A stretch of DNA of 64,000 nt, taken from the NCBI RefSeq assembly GCF_006442975.2, contig NZ_CP083954.1, positions 3,417,501 to 3,481,500 on the forward strand, in the 5' to 3' direction. This stretch comes from Mesorhizobium sp. B2-1-1. GTDB taxonomy: Bacteria; Pseudomonadota; Alphaproteobacteria; Rhizobiales; Rhizobiaceae. The notes under the pieces were generated by a model. The model had not been told where the DNA came from. It did not search any database and saw nothing but the letters and a program-made list of their open reading frames with translations. The translations under genes and the position numbers were made by a program. Of the stretch, positions 1-9,454 are shown piece after piece (positions within the stretch are counted from its first letter, which is position 1; every line of letters begins with the position of its first letter).

Positions 1-2511
1 GCGCTTGGGCTCGGATTCGGTCGGTTCCACCATCAGCGTGCCGGCGACCGGGAACGACATGGTCGGCGCATGGAAACCGTAGTCGATCAACCGTTTGGCG
101 ATGTCCTCGACACTGATGCCGGCGCTCTCCTTGAGCACGCGGGTGTCGAGGATGCACTCATGGGCAACGCGGTCGCTCCTGCCCTTGTAAAGGAGCGGGA
201 AGTGTGGGGCGAGCCGCGTCGCGACGTAGTTGGCCGAAACGATCGCCGTCTCGGTCGCCTGCTTCAGGCCGGAAGCGCCCATCATGCGGATGTACATCCA
301 GGTGATGGGCAGGATGGAGGCACTCCCGAAAGGTGCGGCGGCCACGGCATGCGCGGAGCCTTCGGTAACATGGCCCGGCAGATAGGGCTTCAGATGCGCC
401 CTGACGCCGATCGGGCCGACACCCGGGCCGCCGCCGCCATGGGGGATGCAGAAGGTCTTGTGCAGGTTCATGTGGCAGACGTCGGCGCCGATGTCGCCCG
501 GGCGGGCGAGGCCGACCAGGGCGTTGAGGTTGGCGCCGTCGAAATAGACCTGGCCGCCATGCTCATGGATGAGGGCGCAGAGATGTCGCGCGCCCTCTTC
601 ATAGACGCCATGCGTCGAGGGATAGGTGAACATCAGCGCCGCGAGATTCCTGGAATGCTCGTTGGCCTTGGCCCTCATGTCGTCCATGTCGATATTGCCG
701 TCCTCCAGGCAGCGAACGACGACCACGCTCATGCCGGCCATCGCCGCGCTCGCCGGATTGGTGCCGTGCGCGGAGGACGGGATCAGGCAGACCGTGCGAT
801 GGCCCTCGCCGCGCGAGCGGTGATAGGCGCGGATGGCCAGCAATCCGGCATATTCGCCCTGGCTGCCAGCGTTGGGCTGCAGGCTTACCGCATCGAAGCC
901 GGTAATCTCCGAAAGCCAGCCTTCCAGATCGTCGATCATGGCGCGGTAGCCTGCGGAGTGCGCGGCCGGCGCGAAGGGATGCATGTTGGCGATTTCAGGC
1001 CAACTCACAGGCATCATCTCGGCCGCGGCATTGAGCTTCATGGTGCAGGACCCCAGCGGGATCATCGCGCGGTCGAGGGCCAGGTCCTTGTCGGCCAGCC
1101 GGCGCAGGAAGCGCATCATCTCGGTTTCCGACTTGTTCTCGTGGAAGACGGGTTGGGTAAGAAACTCCTTGCCGCGTGGCTTGCCGGGCATGGCGGCGGC
1201 GGCCTCCGCGCTCGGCTTGGCCCCAAACAAGGCGGCAATGGCTTCCAGGTCGGCTTCGTCAGAGGTCTCGTCGAAGGCGATGCCGACACGGTCGGCGTCG
1301 ATGACGCGCAGAAGCCGGCCGCCCTTTTCGGCGGCGGCGGCGATCTGCGCGGTCTTCCCCTTCGTCTCCACCGTCACCGTGTCGAAGCGGCTCGTGCCGA
1401 TCACCGGCAAGCCTGCCGCCTTGAGCCCGGCTGCCAGGCGGCTGGCCAGCGCGTGGATGCGCCCGGCGATTGCCTGAAGGCCGGCGGGGCCGTGCCAGAT
1501 CGCGTAGGCTGTCGCCATGTTGGCAAGCAGCGCCTGCGCGGTGCAGATGTTGGACGTCGCCTTGTCGCGGCGGATGTGCTGCTCGCGCGTCTGTAGGGCA
1601 AGCCTGTAGCCTGGACGGCCCTTGCTGTCGGCCGACTGGCCGACCAGGCGGCCGGGCATCAGCCGGGTCAATTTGTCGGCAACGGCGCAGTAGGCGGCAT
1701 GCGGGCCTCCAAAGCCCATCGGCACGCCAAAGCGCTGCATCGGACCGACGGCAATGTCGGCGCCGAGCCTTGCCGGCGTGTCGGTCAGTGTCAGGCCGAG
1801 CGGGTCAGCGATGAAGACGACCAGAGCGCCGGCCGCGCGCGCCTTGTCGATGGCCGCCTTGTGATCACCATAGACGCCGAAAGTGTCCGGCCAGGAGACG
1901 AGCAGGGCGGCTGTGTTGTCGTCGATCGTCTCGCCGTCGATCTCGATGCCGAGCGGCTCGGCGCGGGTGCGCGCCACATCCAGCGTCTGCGGGTGCGGCG
2001 TGCCGGCGAGAGCCACCTTGGTGCGCTTGTCGCGGTGATGGCGCAATGCGATACCGATCGCTTCGGCGACCGCTGTCGCTTCGTCGAGCAACGAAGCCGA
2101 CGCCACAGGCAGGCCGGTCAATTCCGCAACCAAGGTCTGGAAATTGAACAGCATTTCCAGGCGGCCCTGGCTGATCTCCGCCTGGTAGGGCGTATAGGCC
2201 GTGTACCAGGCCGGGTTCTCGAACAGGTTGCGCTGGACGACCGGCGGCACGTGCACGCCGTGATATCCGGCGCCGATGAAGCTCTTCAGCACCGTGTTCC
2301 GGGCCATGGTCGCCGACAATTCGGCCAGCGCTTCGGCTTCGCTGGCCGGCGCGGGCAGGGACAGCGGCTGGTCGAGGCGGATCGATCTCGGCACAGCCTG
2401 GCTGATCAGCGTCTCGACCGAGGGCACGCCGATGACGGCCAGCATGGCTCTCACATCGGCAATGCCGGGTCCGATATGGCGGGCCGAGAAGGGGTAGGGT
2501 GCTGCGGTCAT
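1..2511 (-). CDS. gcvP: Glycine dehydrogenase (decarboxylating), GcvP, P-protein (3' part outside window)
   Basis: P-protein of the cytoplasmic glycine cleavage system: PLP-dependent decarboxylation of glycine and transfer of the aminomethyl group to the lipoyl arm of GcvH. The minus strand is open from the ATG at 2509-2511 to the window edge, giving 837 codons of a family that is usually about 940-960 residues, so only the C-terminal end is missing. The PLP-lysine motif [16 protein letters not shown] is present, with the lysine codon at 457-459 (about residue 685). It is the last gene of gcvT-gcvH-gcvP, 17 bp after gcvH, and should share the riboswitch upstream of gcvT. It is a single-chain P-protein of the type found in Proteobacteria, not split into two subunits. 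Identification is secure; the end cannot be seen. Confidence 0.97.
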   Translation of the reverse strand, partial: MTAAPYPFSARHIGPGIADVRAMLAVIGVPSVETLISQAVPRSIRLDQPLSLPAPASEAEALAELSATMARNTVLKSFIGAGYHGVHVPPVVQRNLFENPAWYTAYTPYQAEISQGRLEMLFNFQTLVAELTGLPVASASLLDEATAVAEAIGIALRHHRDKRTKVALAGTPHPQTLDVARTRAEPLGIEIDGETIDDNTAALLVSWPDTFGVYGDHKAAIDKARAAGALVVFIADPLGLTLTDTPARLGADIAVGPMQRFGVPMGFGGPHAAYCAVADKLTRLMPGRLVGQSADSKGRPGYRLALQTREQHIRRDKATSNICTAQALLANMATAYAIWHGPAGLQAIAGRIHALASRLAAGLKAAGLPVIGTSRFDTVTVETKGKTAQIAAAAEKGGRLLRVIDADRVGIAFDETSDEADLEAIAALFGAKPSAEAAAAMPGKPRGKEFLTQPVFHENKSETEMMRFLRRLADKDLALDRAMIPLGSCTMKLNAAAEMMPVSWPEIANMHPFAPAAHSAGYRAMIDDLEGWLSEITGFDAVSLQPNAGSQGEYAGLLAIRAYHRSRGEGHRTVCLIPSSAHGTNPASAAMAGMSVVVVRCLEDGNIDMDDMRAKANEHSRNLAALMFTYPSTHGVYEEGARHLCALIHEHGGQVYFDGANLNALVGLARPGDIGADVCHMNLHKTFCIPHGGGGPGVGPIGVRAHLKPYLPGHVTEGSAHAVAAAPFGSASILPITWMYIRMMGASGLKQATETAIVSANYVATRLAPHFPLLYKGRSDRVAHECILDTRVLKESAGISVEDIAKRLIDYGFHAPTMSFPVAGTLMVEPTESEPKR

Positions 2512-2528
2512 GTCAATGCGTCCTGATT

Positions 2529-2897
2529 TCAGCCGATATGGGCTTTGTAGGCGGCCTCATCCATGAGGCTGGCGAGCTGGCTTTCGTCGGCAAGCTTCAT
2601 TTTCCATAGCCACCCGGCGCCGGTCGCCGCCGAATTGACCAGCGACGGATCGGACGACAGCGTTGCGTTGGCCTCGGTGATCTCGCCGTCGACCGGCGCG
2701 TAGACGTCGGAGGCCGCCTTGACGGATTCGACCACGACGGCGGTGTCGCCCTTGGCGAGCTTCTTGCCTGTTTCGGGCAGTTCGACGAAGACGAGGTCGC
2801 CCAGCTGCTCCTGCGCGTAGTCGGTGATGCCGACGGTGGCGATGCCACCCTCGACGCTGAGCCACTCGTGATCGGCGGTGAAATAGGTCTTTGCCAT
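2529..2897 (-). CDS. gcvH: Glycine cleavage system H protein
   Basis: A 122-residue lipoyl carrier that shuttles the aminomethyl group from GcvP to GcvT. The lipoylation motif [11 protein letters not shown] is intact, with the modified lysine near residue 60. The reading frame is open further upstream (to about 3023), but that extension lies inside gcvT and is not H-protein-like. The ATG at 2897 giving [12 protein letters not shown] matches the family start and length. It lies 7 bp after the gcvT stop and 17 bp before gcvP, so the three genes form one operon. Confidence 0.97.
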   Translation of the reverse strand: MAKTYFTADHEWLSVEGGIATVGITDYAQEQLGDLVFVELPETGKKLAKGDTAVVVESVKAASDVYAPVDGEITEANATLSSDPSLVNSAATGAGWLWKMKLADESQLASLMDEAAYKAHIG

Positions 2898-2904
2898 ATG
2901 AAAA

Positions 2905-4002
2905 TTATCCTTTGCGGTAGCGATGCGGGAGGAAAGGCAGGGAAGAAACGTCGACGGGAATCTTCGTTCCGCGCACGTCGGCGAAAATCCGAGTTCCGGG
3001 TTTCGCCAAGGGCGTCGGGACATAACCCATGGCGACGGGATGGCCGGCAGACGGGCCGAAACCGCCCGAGGTTACGTGGCCGGCGGGATTGCCGTCGGCG
3101 TCAAAGAGCGTGGCGCCGGCGCGCACTGGCTGGCGGGCATCCGGCCTCAGGCCGACGCGCTTCTGAGCGGAGCCGCGCTCGACGGCGGCGCGCAGCGCGT
3201 CGGCGCCGATAAACGTGCCGTTGGCGCGGATGTCCTTCGGGATGGCCCACATCAGCGCCGCGCTTGCCGGATCGGTTTGCGCGGTGATGTCCTGGCCGTG
3301 CAGGCAGAGGCCGGCTTCCAGCCGCAGGCTGTCACGGGCGGCAAGGCCGATCCACAGCACGCGCTCGTCTTCGAGCAGCTTCGCCACGAGACCGCGCGCG
3401 TCTGCCTCAGGCAGGCCGATCTCAAACCCGTCCTCGCCGGTGTAGCCGGACCGGCTCATGAACCAGTTCTTTCGCGGTTCGATGCCATGCATGAACAGCA
3501 GCGACCCGGTCTCGATACCGGCGCGGGAAAGCGCCGCCCAGGCCTCGGGACCCTGGATGGCGAGGAAGACCCGGTCGAGCGGTTCGACCTTGACGTCGAA
3601 GCCGGTCGCAAGCTCGCGCAAATGCTTCTCGTCGGCGATCGCGTTGCCGGCATTGGCGACGACCATGAAGTTGGTATCGCCCAGCCGGGTGACGATCAGA
3701 TCGTCCAGGATGCCGGCGGCCTCGTTCAGGAAAAACGTCAGCTTCGACTGGGAGATTTCGAGCGCGCCCGCATCGAGCGGACAGGCACGGTCGAGCAGGA
3801 GAACCGCGCCCGGCCCGCTGACCCTGAACAGTTTCATGTGCGAGATGTCGAACAGGCCCGCATGTTCGCGGGTGTGAAGATGCTCCTTCATGACGCCGGC
3901 CGGGTAGGTCAGCGGCATCGACCAGCCGGCAAAGGCGCCAAAGCGCGCACCGGCAGCTGCGTGGACGTCTTCGAGAGGAAGGTGTTTGGTGTCGCCCGTC
4001 AT
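2905..4002 (-). CDS. gcvT: Glycine cleavage system T protein (aminomethyltransferase)
   Basis: A 365-residue T-protein that transfers the methylene group from the lipoyl arm of GcvH to tetrahydrofolate and releases ammonia. The ATG at 4002 ([14 protein letters not shown]) is chosen because the family is about 365 residues long. The longer open frame up to 4269 runs through the riboswitch and is non-coding. GcvT-type motifs include [12 protein letters not shown] near the N-terminus and [18 protein letters not shown] in the middle. First gene of gcvTHP, with a tandem glycine aptamer about 50 bp upstream. Confidence 0.97.
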   Translation of the reverse strand: MTGDTKHLPLEDVHAAAGARFGAFAGWSMPLTYPAGVMKEHLHTREHAGLFDISHMKLFRVSGPGAVLLLDRACPLDAGALEISQSKLTFFLNEAAGILDDLIVTRLGDTNFMVVANAGNAIADEKHLRELATGFDVKVEPLDRVFLAIQGPEAWAALSRAGIETGSLLFMHGIEPRKNWFMSRSGYTGEDGFEIGLPEADARGLVAKLLEDERVLWIGLAARDSLRLEAGLCLHGQDITAQTDPASAALMWAIPKDIRANGTFIGADALRAAVERGSAQKRVGLRPDARQPVRAGATLFDADGNPAGHVTSGGFGPSAGHPVAMGYVPTPLAKPGTRIFADVRGTKIPVDVSSLPFLPHRYRKG

Positions 4003-4049
4003 GTGTTCTCCAGAGTCGCACGCAATCGGTCGCGAATGGCGACCAGTCC

Positions 4050-4229
4050 GTGCCCCTCTGTCTGAAGCCTGAGAGACTCGCGCCCCGTAACTCTGTCGGC
4101 AGCGCTTACACCTTCGGCGCGGGGGCAGGCCCCGACTTTCCAGAGTGTCTTTCCCGTCTACGGTTCTTTTGCCTGAGAGATTTCGGGCGATTTCCCCTTC
4201 GGCGACAGCTCTCGCTGCTCTCTCCCGCA
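4050..4229 (-). promoter_or_regulatory. Tandem glycine riboswitch upstream of gcvTHP
   Basis: Read on the minus strand, two glycine aptamers lie in tandem. The first (about 4229-4140) starts with a GCGGGAGAG-type 5' stem and has the CCGAAGGGG element (near 4194-4204) and the conserved CTCTCAGGC segment (4172-4179 region). The second (about 4135-4050) has CGCCGAAGGTGTAAG (near 4107-4119), a second CTCTCAGGC (4067-4075) and the closing CAGAGGGG (near 4053-4060). This is the classic cooperative double aptamer that turns on glycine catabolism when glycine is high. The ATG of gcvT is about 48 bases downstream. I see no obvious intrinsic terminator in that gap, so control at translation initiation is as likely as attenuation (inference). 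Confidence 0.93.
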
Positions 4230-4459
4230 AACAGGTAGGGCTCGCAAAAGCCCTCGACTCGTTATCCATAGCCCGTCAACGACAGATTGTCACCTGCCGG
4301 CGACGTGTTGCCGACAGTCTTCGCCAACCAGGCTGTTTGCTGGGCAAGACACGGCCGATATCACTGGGATTGCGAGGCTGTGCGGGCCGGCCCAGCTCTT
4401 GACGACGAGGCAAGGCCGCTTAGGCAATGCCTGGCTCGGTAGCAGCGTGCCGATTGCGA
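4230..4459. other. Intergenic region between the gcv leader and the molybdoenzyme gene
   Basis: About 230 bases with no supported gene. It should hold the gcvT promoter on its left side and the 3' end of the molybdoenzyme transcript on its right. Short open frames here are high-G+C noise. No clear terminator hairpin with a T tract was seen. Confidence 0.5.
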
Positions 4460-5251
4460 TCAGATCCCGCCATACCAGTCGTAGCCGTTGTCTTCCCAAT
4501 AACCGCCACGTCCCGCTCCTACGGCGGCGAAGCCGTCGACCAGCTCGATCTTGTAGAGATATTTCGGCATCTTGTAGCCGAGCTGGCGCTCGACCCGGAC
4601 ACGCAGCGGCGCGCCGTTCTCGACCGGCAGCGGCTTGCCGTTGACGCCGTAGGCCAGGATCGTTTGCGGGTGGCGGGCGTCGATGAGGTCGATGCTGCCG
4701 TAATATTTGATGTCGCCCGAAAGGCTGCGGTCGATCGTGTCCAGGCAATGGAACATGACGTAGCGCGCCTCGGGTTTGACCACCGCCTGGTCGAGCACCA
4801 GCGACAGCGGCGTGCCGGTCCATTTGGCGATACAGCTCCAGCCTTCGACACAATCATGGCGGGTGATCTGCGTTCGGCTCGGCATGTTCACGAGCTGCTC
4901 GCGGGTCAGCGACAGCGGCTTTTCGACCAGACCCGAAACCTCCAGTCGCCAGTCGGCGAAGTTGTTGGCGAGCAGGGTCTTGTAGGTATCGTCGTCGGGT
5001 GACGTCACCCCGTTGGGGCGCATCGGCTGACGGATATCGGCTTCAGTGAACTCCGGCGCCAGCGAATCGCGGCCCGCGAGCAGACGTTGCGCGTGGTGTG
5101 TGAGATCGTTGGCGTTTTCGAGGAAGCTGCGCAGGCCGTCGCCCACGCCGAGCTGGCTGTCGAAGGCATCGCAGCCTGAAAGCGTGATACCGGAAAGGCC
5201 AAGGCTGGCCGCGGTCAGGAATTTCCTGCGGTTGATCTCGAATTTTGCCAT
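4460..5251 (-). CDS. Tat-exported molybdopterin-dependent oxidoreductase, sulfite-oxidase/MsrP-like
   Basis: A 263-residue periplasmic molybdoenzyme of the sulfite oxidase fold. The N-terminus MAKFEINRRKFLTAASLGLSG is a twin-arginine signal, followed by a Cys (SGCDAF) that could be a lipobox. The Moco-ligand region HDCVEGWSCIAKW contains the conserved cysteine expected in the family. The ATG at 5251 is preferred because a GGAG box sits 8 bases upstream; an in-frame start at 5284 lies inside the upstream gene. The start is separated by a single base from the stop of the cytochrome b gene (TGACATG), so the two are translationally coupled and probably form an electron-transfer pair. The substrate is unknown: methionine sulfoxide (MsrP) is possible, but the partner is not an MsrQ-type protein. 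Confidence 0.85.
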   Translation of the reverse strand: MAKFEINRRKFLTAASLGLSGITLSGCDAFDSQLGVGDGLRSFLENANDLTHHAQRLLAGRDSLAPEFTEADIRQPMRPNGVTSPDDDTYKTLLANNFADWRLEVSGLVEKPLSLTREQLVNMPSRTQITRHDCVEGWSCIAKWTGTPLSLVLDQAVVKPEARYVMFHCLDTIDRSLSGDIKYYGSIDLIDARHPQTILAYGVNGKPLPVENGAPLRVRVERQLGYKMPKYLYKIELVDGFAAVGAGRGGYWEDNGYDWYGGI

Positions 5252-5252
5252 G

Positions 5253-6185
5253 TCAGGCGCTCCTTTCGGAGGATTTTGCGTCATGATGCGCCGGCGGGTC
5301 GGTCCGATACCATCCGGTGACGATCGAGCGCAGTTCGTTGATCGGGCCGGCGGCGACGATCATCAGAATATGGATGATGAAGAAGCCCACGAGCAGCACC
5401 ATGACGGTGAAATGGATGGTGCGCGCCGTCTGCCGGCCGCCGAGCAGGTCGTTGAGGAACGGCAGCACCGAATTCATGCTTGGCGACATTGCGAGCCCGG
5501 TGAGGATCATCAGCGGCAACAGCACGAACAGCACGCCGCCATAGGCCATTTTCTGCAGCGTGTTGTATTCGCACGTGTGGTGGAACTTCAGCCTGGCGTG
5601 ATTGGCGATATCCTGCGGCAGGCGCCTGAGATCGTCCAGGCGAGGGGCGAGGTCACGTCTGATGTGGCCGTTGACCAGGCTGGCGACCAGCCACACAAGC
5701 AGCGTCGTCGTCAGCACCCAGGCGAAGAAGAAATGCACGACGCGTGCCGTGCCGAGGTCGTAGTATGATGGGATCGTCGCCCAGGACGGGAAGGCGCGGG
5801 GCGTCTCTTGTCCTGCCGGCCCAGACCAGCCGAGCACGCCAGTGGTGTCGAAGCGGTGTCCGAGGATTTCGGTATAGCCGCGCGGCCCGGCATTCGTGTT
5901 CTCGGCGCCGATAGCGAAGACGGTGTTGTTGTAGTCGAAGCCGGACTGCTTGCCGAGATAGAGCTGCGGACGGGCGTTGAAGATCTGGAGGCCGGAAAGC
6001 AGCATGAAGAACAGCGAGATGGCCCACAGCCAGTGCGTCAGCCGCGTCCAGGCCGATTGCCGGTAGATCAATGTCGTGGCCTTCGTAGCGTCACTGTCCG
6101 CGCTGGCGGCGGGTGGGTTCATGGCAACCGATTCCATCTGGTCTCGCTTCCTGGCCGTTCCATCCGGCGCGGCCGCTGTCTGCAT
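5253..6185 (-). CDS. Cytochrome b/b561-type membrane subunit, partner of the molybdoenzyme
   Basis: A 310-residue integral membrane cytochrome b. It has about four to five hydrophobic segments: WLWAISLFFMLLSGLQIF, VHFFFAWVLTTTLLVWLVASLV, a segment around GGVLFVLLPLMILTGLAM, and IHFTVMVLLVGFFIIHILMIV. Histidines in or near these helices (THWLW, VVHFFF, TIHFTV, IHILM) can ligate heme b. It resembles the cytochrome b subunits of formate dehydrogenase, thiosulfate reductase and Ni-Fe hydrogenase. The start at 6185 is chosen because a perfect AGGAGG (6192-6197) lies 6 bases upstream; the open frame to 6227 has no such site. It likely passes quinol electrons to the periplasmic molybdoenzyme encoded one base downstream. 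Confidence 0.82.
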   Translation of the reverse strand: MQTAAAPDGTARKRDQMESVAMNPPAASADSDATKATTLIYRQSAWTRLTHWLWAISLFFMLLSGLQIFNARPQLYLGKQSGFDYNNTVFAIGAENTNAGPRGYTEILGHRFDTTGVLGWSGPAGQETPRAFPSWATIPSYYDLGTARVVHFFFAWVLTTTLLVWLVASLVNGHIRRDLAPRLDDLRRLPQDIANHARLKFHHTCEYNTLQKMAYGGVLFVLLPLMILTGLAMSPSMNSVLPFLNDLLGGRQTARTIHFTVMVLLVGFFIIHILMIVAAGPINELRSIVTGWYRTDPPAHHDAKSSERSA

Positions 6186-6253
6186 CATTCTCCTCCTGAT
6201 ACGTCGCCAGCCAAGCCGATGTTTCATCGATCACGAAAATATCAGATCGAAGC

Positions 6254-6931
6254 TCAAGGGCCGCCCAGGCTGACGGCGAGATTGACGGCGGCGGCGACGA
6301 TGACCGTGTTGAAGAAGAACGACAGGATCGAATGAACAAGCACGACGCGGCGCATGTGGGTTGTCGAGATGTTGGTGTCGGCGGTCTGCGCCGTCATGCC
6401 GATGACCGTCGAGAAGTACAGAAAATCCCAGCCTTCCGGCCGTTTGTCGCCGGGGAACAGCAAGCCGCCGACCGGGATTTTCTTCTTGGTTCCGGCATCG
6501 ACCAGGTCGCCGTCCATCCAGTACACATGCGCATAGTGCAATGCCGCCATGGCGTGGATGGTGAACCAGCCGAGGGGAATCGATAGCAGCGCGAAGCCGA
6601 GCTCCATCGCGTTCGAACTGCCTTTCTGGTTGATCAACTGGAACAGTGCTGTGATGGCAACGCCGACCACGACCAACGTGACGGCGAAGATGACCAGCAC
6701 AGGCTGGTCGGTATCGCGCGCATTCTTGCTGAGATATGTGCCGGTGAATTTGGGCATCTGCGCGACAACCAGCGTGACATAGGCGGCAAAAAAGGCGTTG
6801 GCGCCGATCGAATAAGCGAGCGGCGCGTGAAGCAGCAACGCCAGCAGAAGCGCAAAGACGCCGACGCAAGCCGACACCGCGAACAGCATGTGCCGGTGCA
6901 TGGGCGTCCTGGAGGGGATTTCGGCGGCCAT
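6254..6931 (-). CDS. DUF1345 family membrane protein
   Basis: A 225-residue protein with about five to six hydrophobic segments, for example MLFAVSACVGVFALLLALLL, VLVIFAVTLVVVGVAITALF, LGWFTIHAMAALHYAHVYW and VLVHSILSFFFNTVIVAAAV. The central block FPGDKRPEGWDFLYFSTVIGMTAQTAD and the His-rich HAMAALHYAHVYW are typical of DUF1345, whose function is unknown. It lies between the molybdoenzyme pair and a UPF0178 gene on the same strand with short gaps, so co-transcription is possible, but a functional link is not shown. Confidence 0.82.
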   Translation of the reverse strand: MAAEIPSRTPMHRHMLFAVSACVGVFALLLALLLHAPLAYSIGANAFFAAYVTLVVAQMPKFTGTYLSKNARDTDQPVLVIFAVTLVVVGVAITALFQLINQKGSSNAMELGFALLSIPLGWFTIHAMAALHYAHVYWMDGDLVDAGTKKKIPVGGLLFPGDKRPEGWDFLYFSTVIGMTAQTADTNISTTHMRRVVLVHSILSFFFNTVIVAAAVNLAVSLGGP

Positions 6932-6956
6932 GATGGTTCCGAATGGCGCTGGGCTT

Positions 6957-7424
6957 CTACTGCGGTGTGGCGGATTTTAGAGCGCGCCGCAAGATGCGGT
7001 CGAGTTCGCCGAGAAACCGTGAGCGGTCTTGCGGTGCGAAGCTCGCATTGTAGCCCTTGCTTTCGCCGGTCTCGCGCAGATGCTGCTTCAAGTCGCGCAT
7101 TGCCACCGCCATGCCGATCGTTTCCGGCGTGAAGGGACGTCCGGTCGGCCCCAATACATGGGCCCCGAGCGCCACCGTGCGTGCGGCCAGTGGAATGTCC
7201 GCAGTCACCACGATGTCGTTGGGTTTTGCGTTTTCCACGATCCAGTCGTCGGCGGCGTCGGCACCCTTGGACACGACGACATTGCGGATCATTGGGTCGC
7301 GGGAGGGGCGCAGGCCGCCATTGGAAACATAGGTGACGACGACGCCGTGGCGCTCGGCAACTTTTTCGACTTCGGCTTTGACCGGGCAAGCGTCTGCGTC
7401 GACGAGGATGGCGGGTGCGGGCAT
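6957..7424 (-). CDS. UPF0178 (YaiI/YqxD) family protein
   Basis: A 155-residue cytoplasmic protein. The start MPAPAILVDADACPVK with the DADACPVK motif, and the later VTADIPLA and LGPTGRPFTPETIG blocks, are hallmarks of UPF0178/DUF188. The family has a PIN-like fold by later classification and no settled function. The ATG at 7424 gives the usual family length; the open frame to 7469 adds an unrelated 15 residues. It lies 64 bp downstream of gfa. Confidence 0.88.
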   Translation of the reverse strand: MPAPAILVDADACPVKAEVEKVAERHGVVVTYVSNGGLRPSRDPMIRNVVVSKGADAADDWIVENAKPNDIVVTADIPLAARTVALGAHVLGPTGRPFTPETIGMAVAMRDLKQHLRETGESKGYNASFAPQDRSRFLGELDRILRRALKSATPQ

Positions 7425-7488
7425 TGTCTCTCCAAATGAGCATGGGGCCGGCAACCCGTCCGGCCCCATGCCTCAAATCTCATGGTCG

Positions 7489-8058
7489 TCAGGCCGGAAG
7501 CGCTCCCGACCTCTTGGCGGTCCAGGTGGCGATATAGTCCATCAGGCCGGGGTTGAGGCAGTCATAAGGTTCGAGGCCGATCGATTTCAGTTGGCCGCGA
7601 ATGCTGTCCATGCGGCTCGGGTCGACACCGGATTCGATGATCGAGGAGACAAAGGCGGTAAAGCCCGGCGGCGACCAGCCATCCTCCTCGAAGCGCTCGG
7701 GATGGATGAAGGACAGGCCCTTGAACGGATGGTCGCGCTCGACGGGTCCATGCATGTGGACGCCGCAGCCGGTGCAGGCATGGCGCTGGATCAACGCGCT
7801 CGGGTCCACCACCTTCAGCTTGTCGCCGTTGTCGGTGACGGTGACGTCGCCGGTGCCGGCTACGGCCACCACCGAGAACACCGCCCCTTCGGGCTTCCAG
7901 CATTTGGTGCAGCCGCAGGCGTGGTCGTGGGCGATCTGGCCCTTGACCTTCACCTTGACCGGATTGCTGGTACAGGCGCAGACCAGCGTGCCGCCGATAA
8001 AGCTCGCACTCTCCCTGGGCAGACCATTGTCGATTTTCGGATGCAGTTTTTCCGCCAT
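7489..8058 (-). CDS. gfa: S-(hydroxymethyl)glutathione synthase (Gfa)
   Basis: A 189-residue enzyme of the GFA family, proposed to speed the condensation of formaldehyde with glutathione. Zinc-binding cysteine clusters CACTSNP, CGCTKC and [11 protein letters not shown] are all present, and the length matches full-size Gfa rather than the short GFA-domain proteins. It follows the glutathione-dependent formaldehyde dehydrogenase gene by 65 bp on the same strand, the usual arrangement for formaldehyde detoxification. A second, shorter GFA-domain gene occurs at 58637-59056. Confidence 0.93.
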   Translation of the reverse strand: MAEKLHPKIDNGLPRESASFIGGTLVCACTSNPVKVKVKGQIAHDHACGCTKCWKPEGAVFSVVAVAGTGDVTVTDNGDKLKVVDPSALIQRHACTGCGVHMHGPVERDHPFKGLSFIHPERFEEDGWSPPGFTAFVSSIIESGVDPSRMDSIRGQLKSIGLEPYDCLNPGLMDYIATWTAKRSGALPA

Positions 8059-8123
8059 GCTTTTCTCCTCCCATTTTTGACCACAGAGGTCGCGGGCCCG
8101 TTGCCCGCGGCGTGTGGCCGCCC

Positions 8124-9251
<1,128 letters not shown>

Positions 9252-9454
9252 CTGGCAATCCTCCAACGCAATTTTGCGCTCAGGCTTTCAGGTTTTGGCC
9301 TGCTCATCAACCGCCAGATGAGACGAAATATCGGCTTTCTTGACGCAGGTAGCATACCCTTGACCGCAGGCGTTCGCGCCCACGCACACGGTACTTGAGA
9401 CATGGCGACATAATCCATAGAACTGGACCGTCCGCCGGAGGGGAATTTGCCCGC

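Noticed and set aside
70..1596. 508-codon open frame on the plus strand
   Set aside because: Antisense to gcvP, which has an intact PLP-lysine motif in the other strand.
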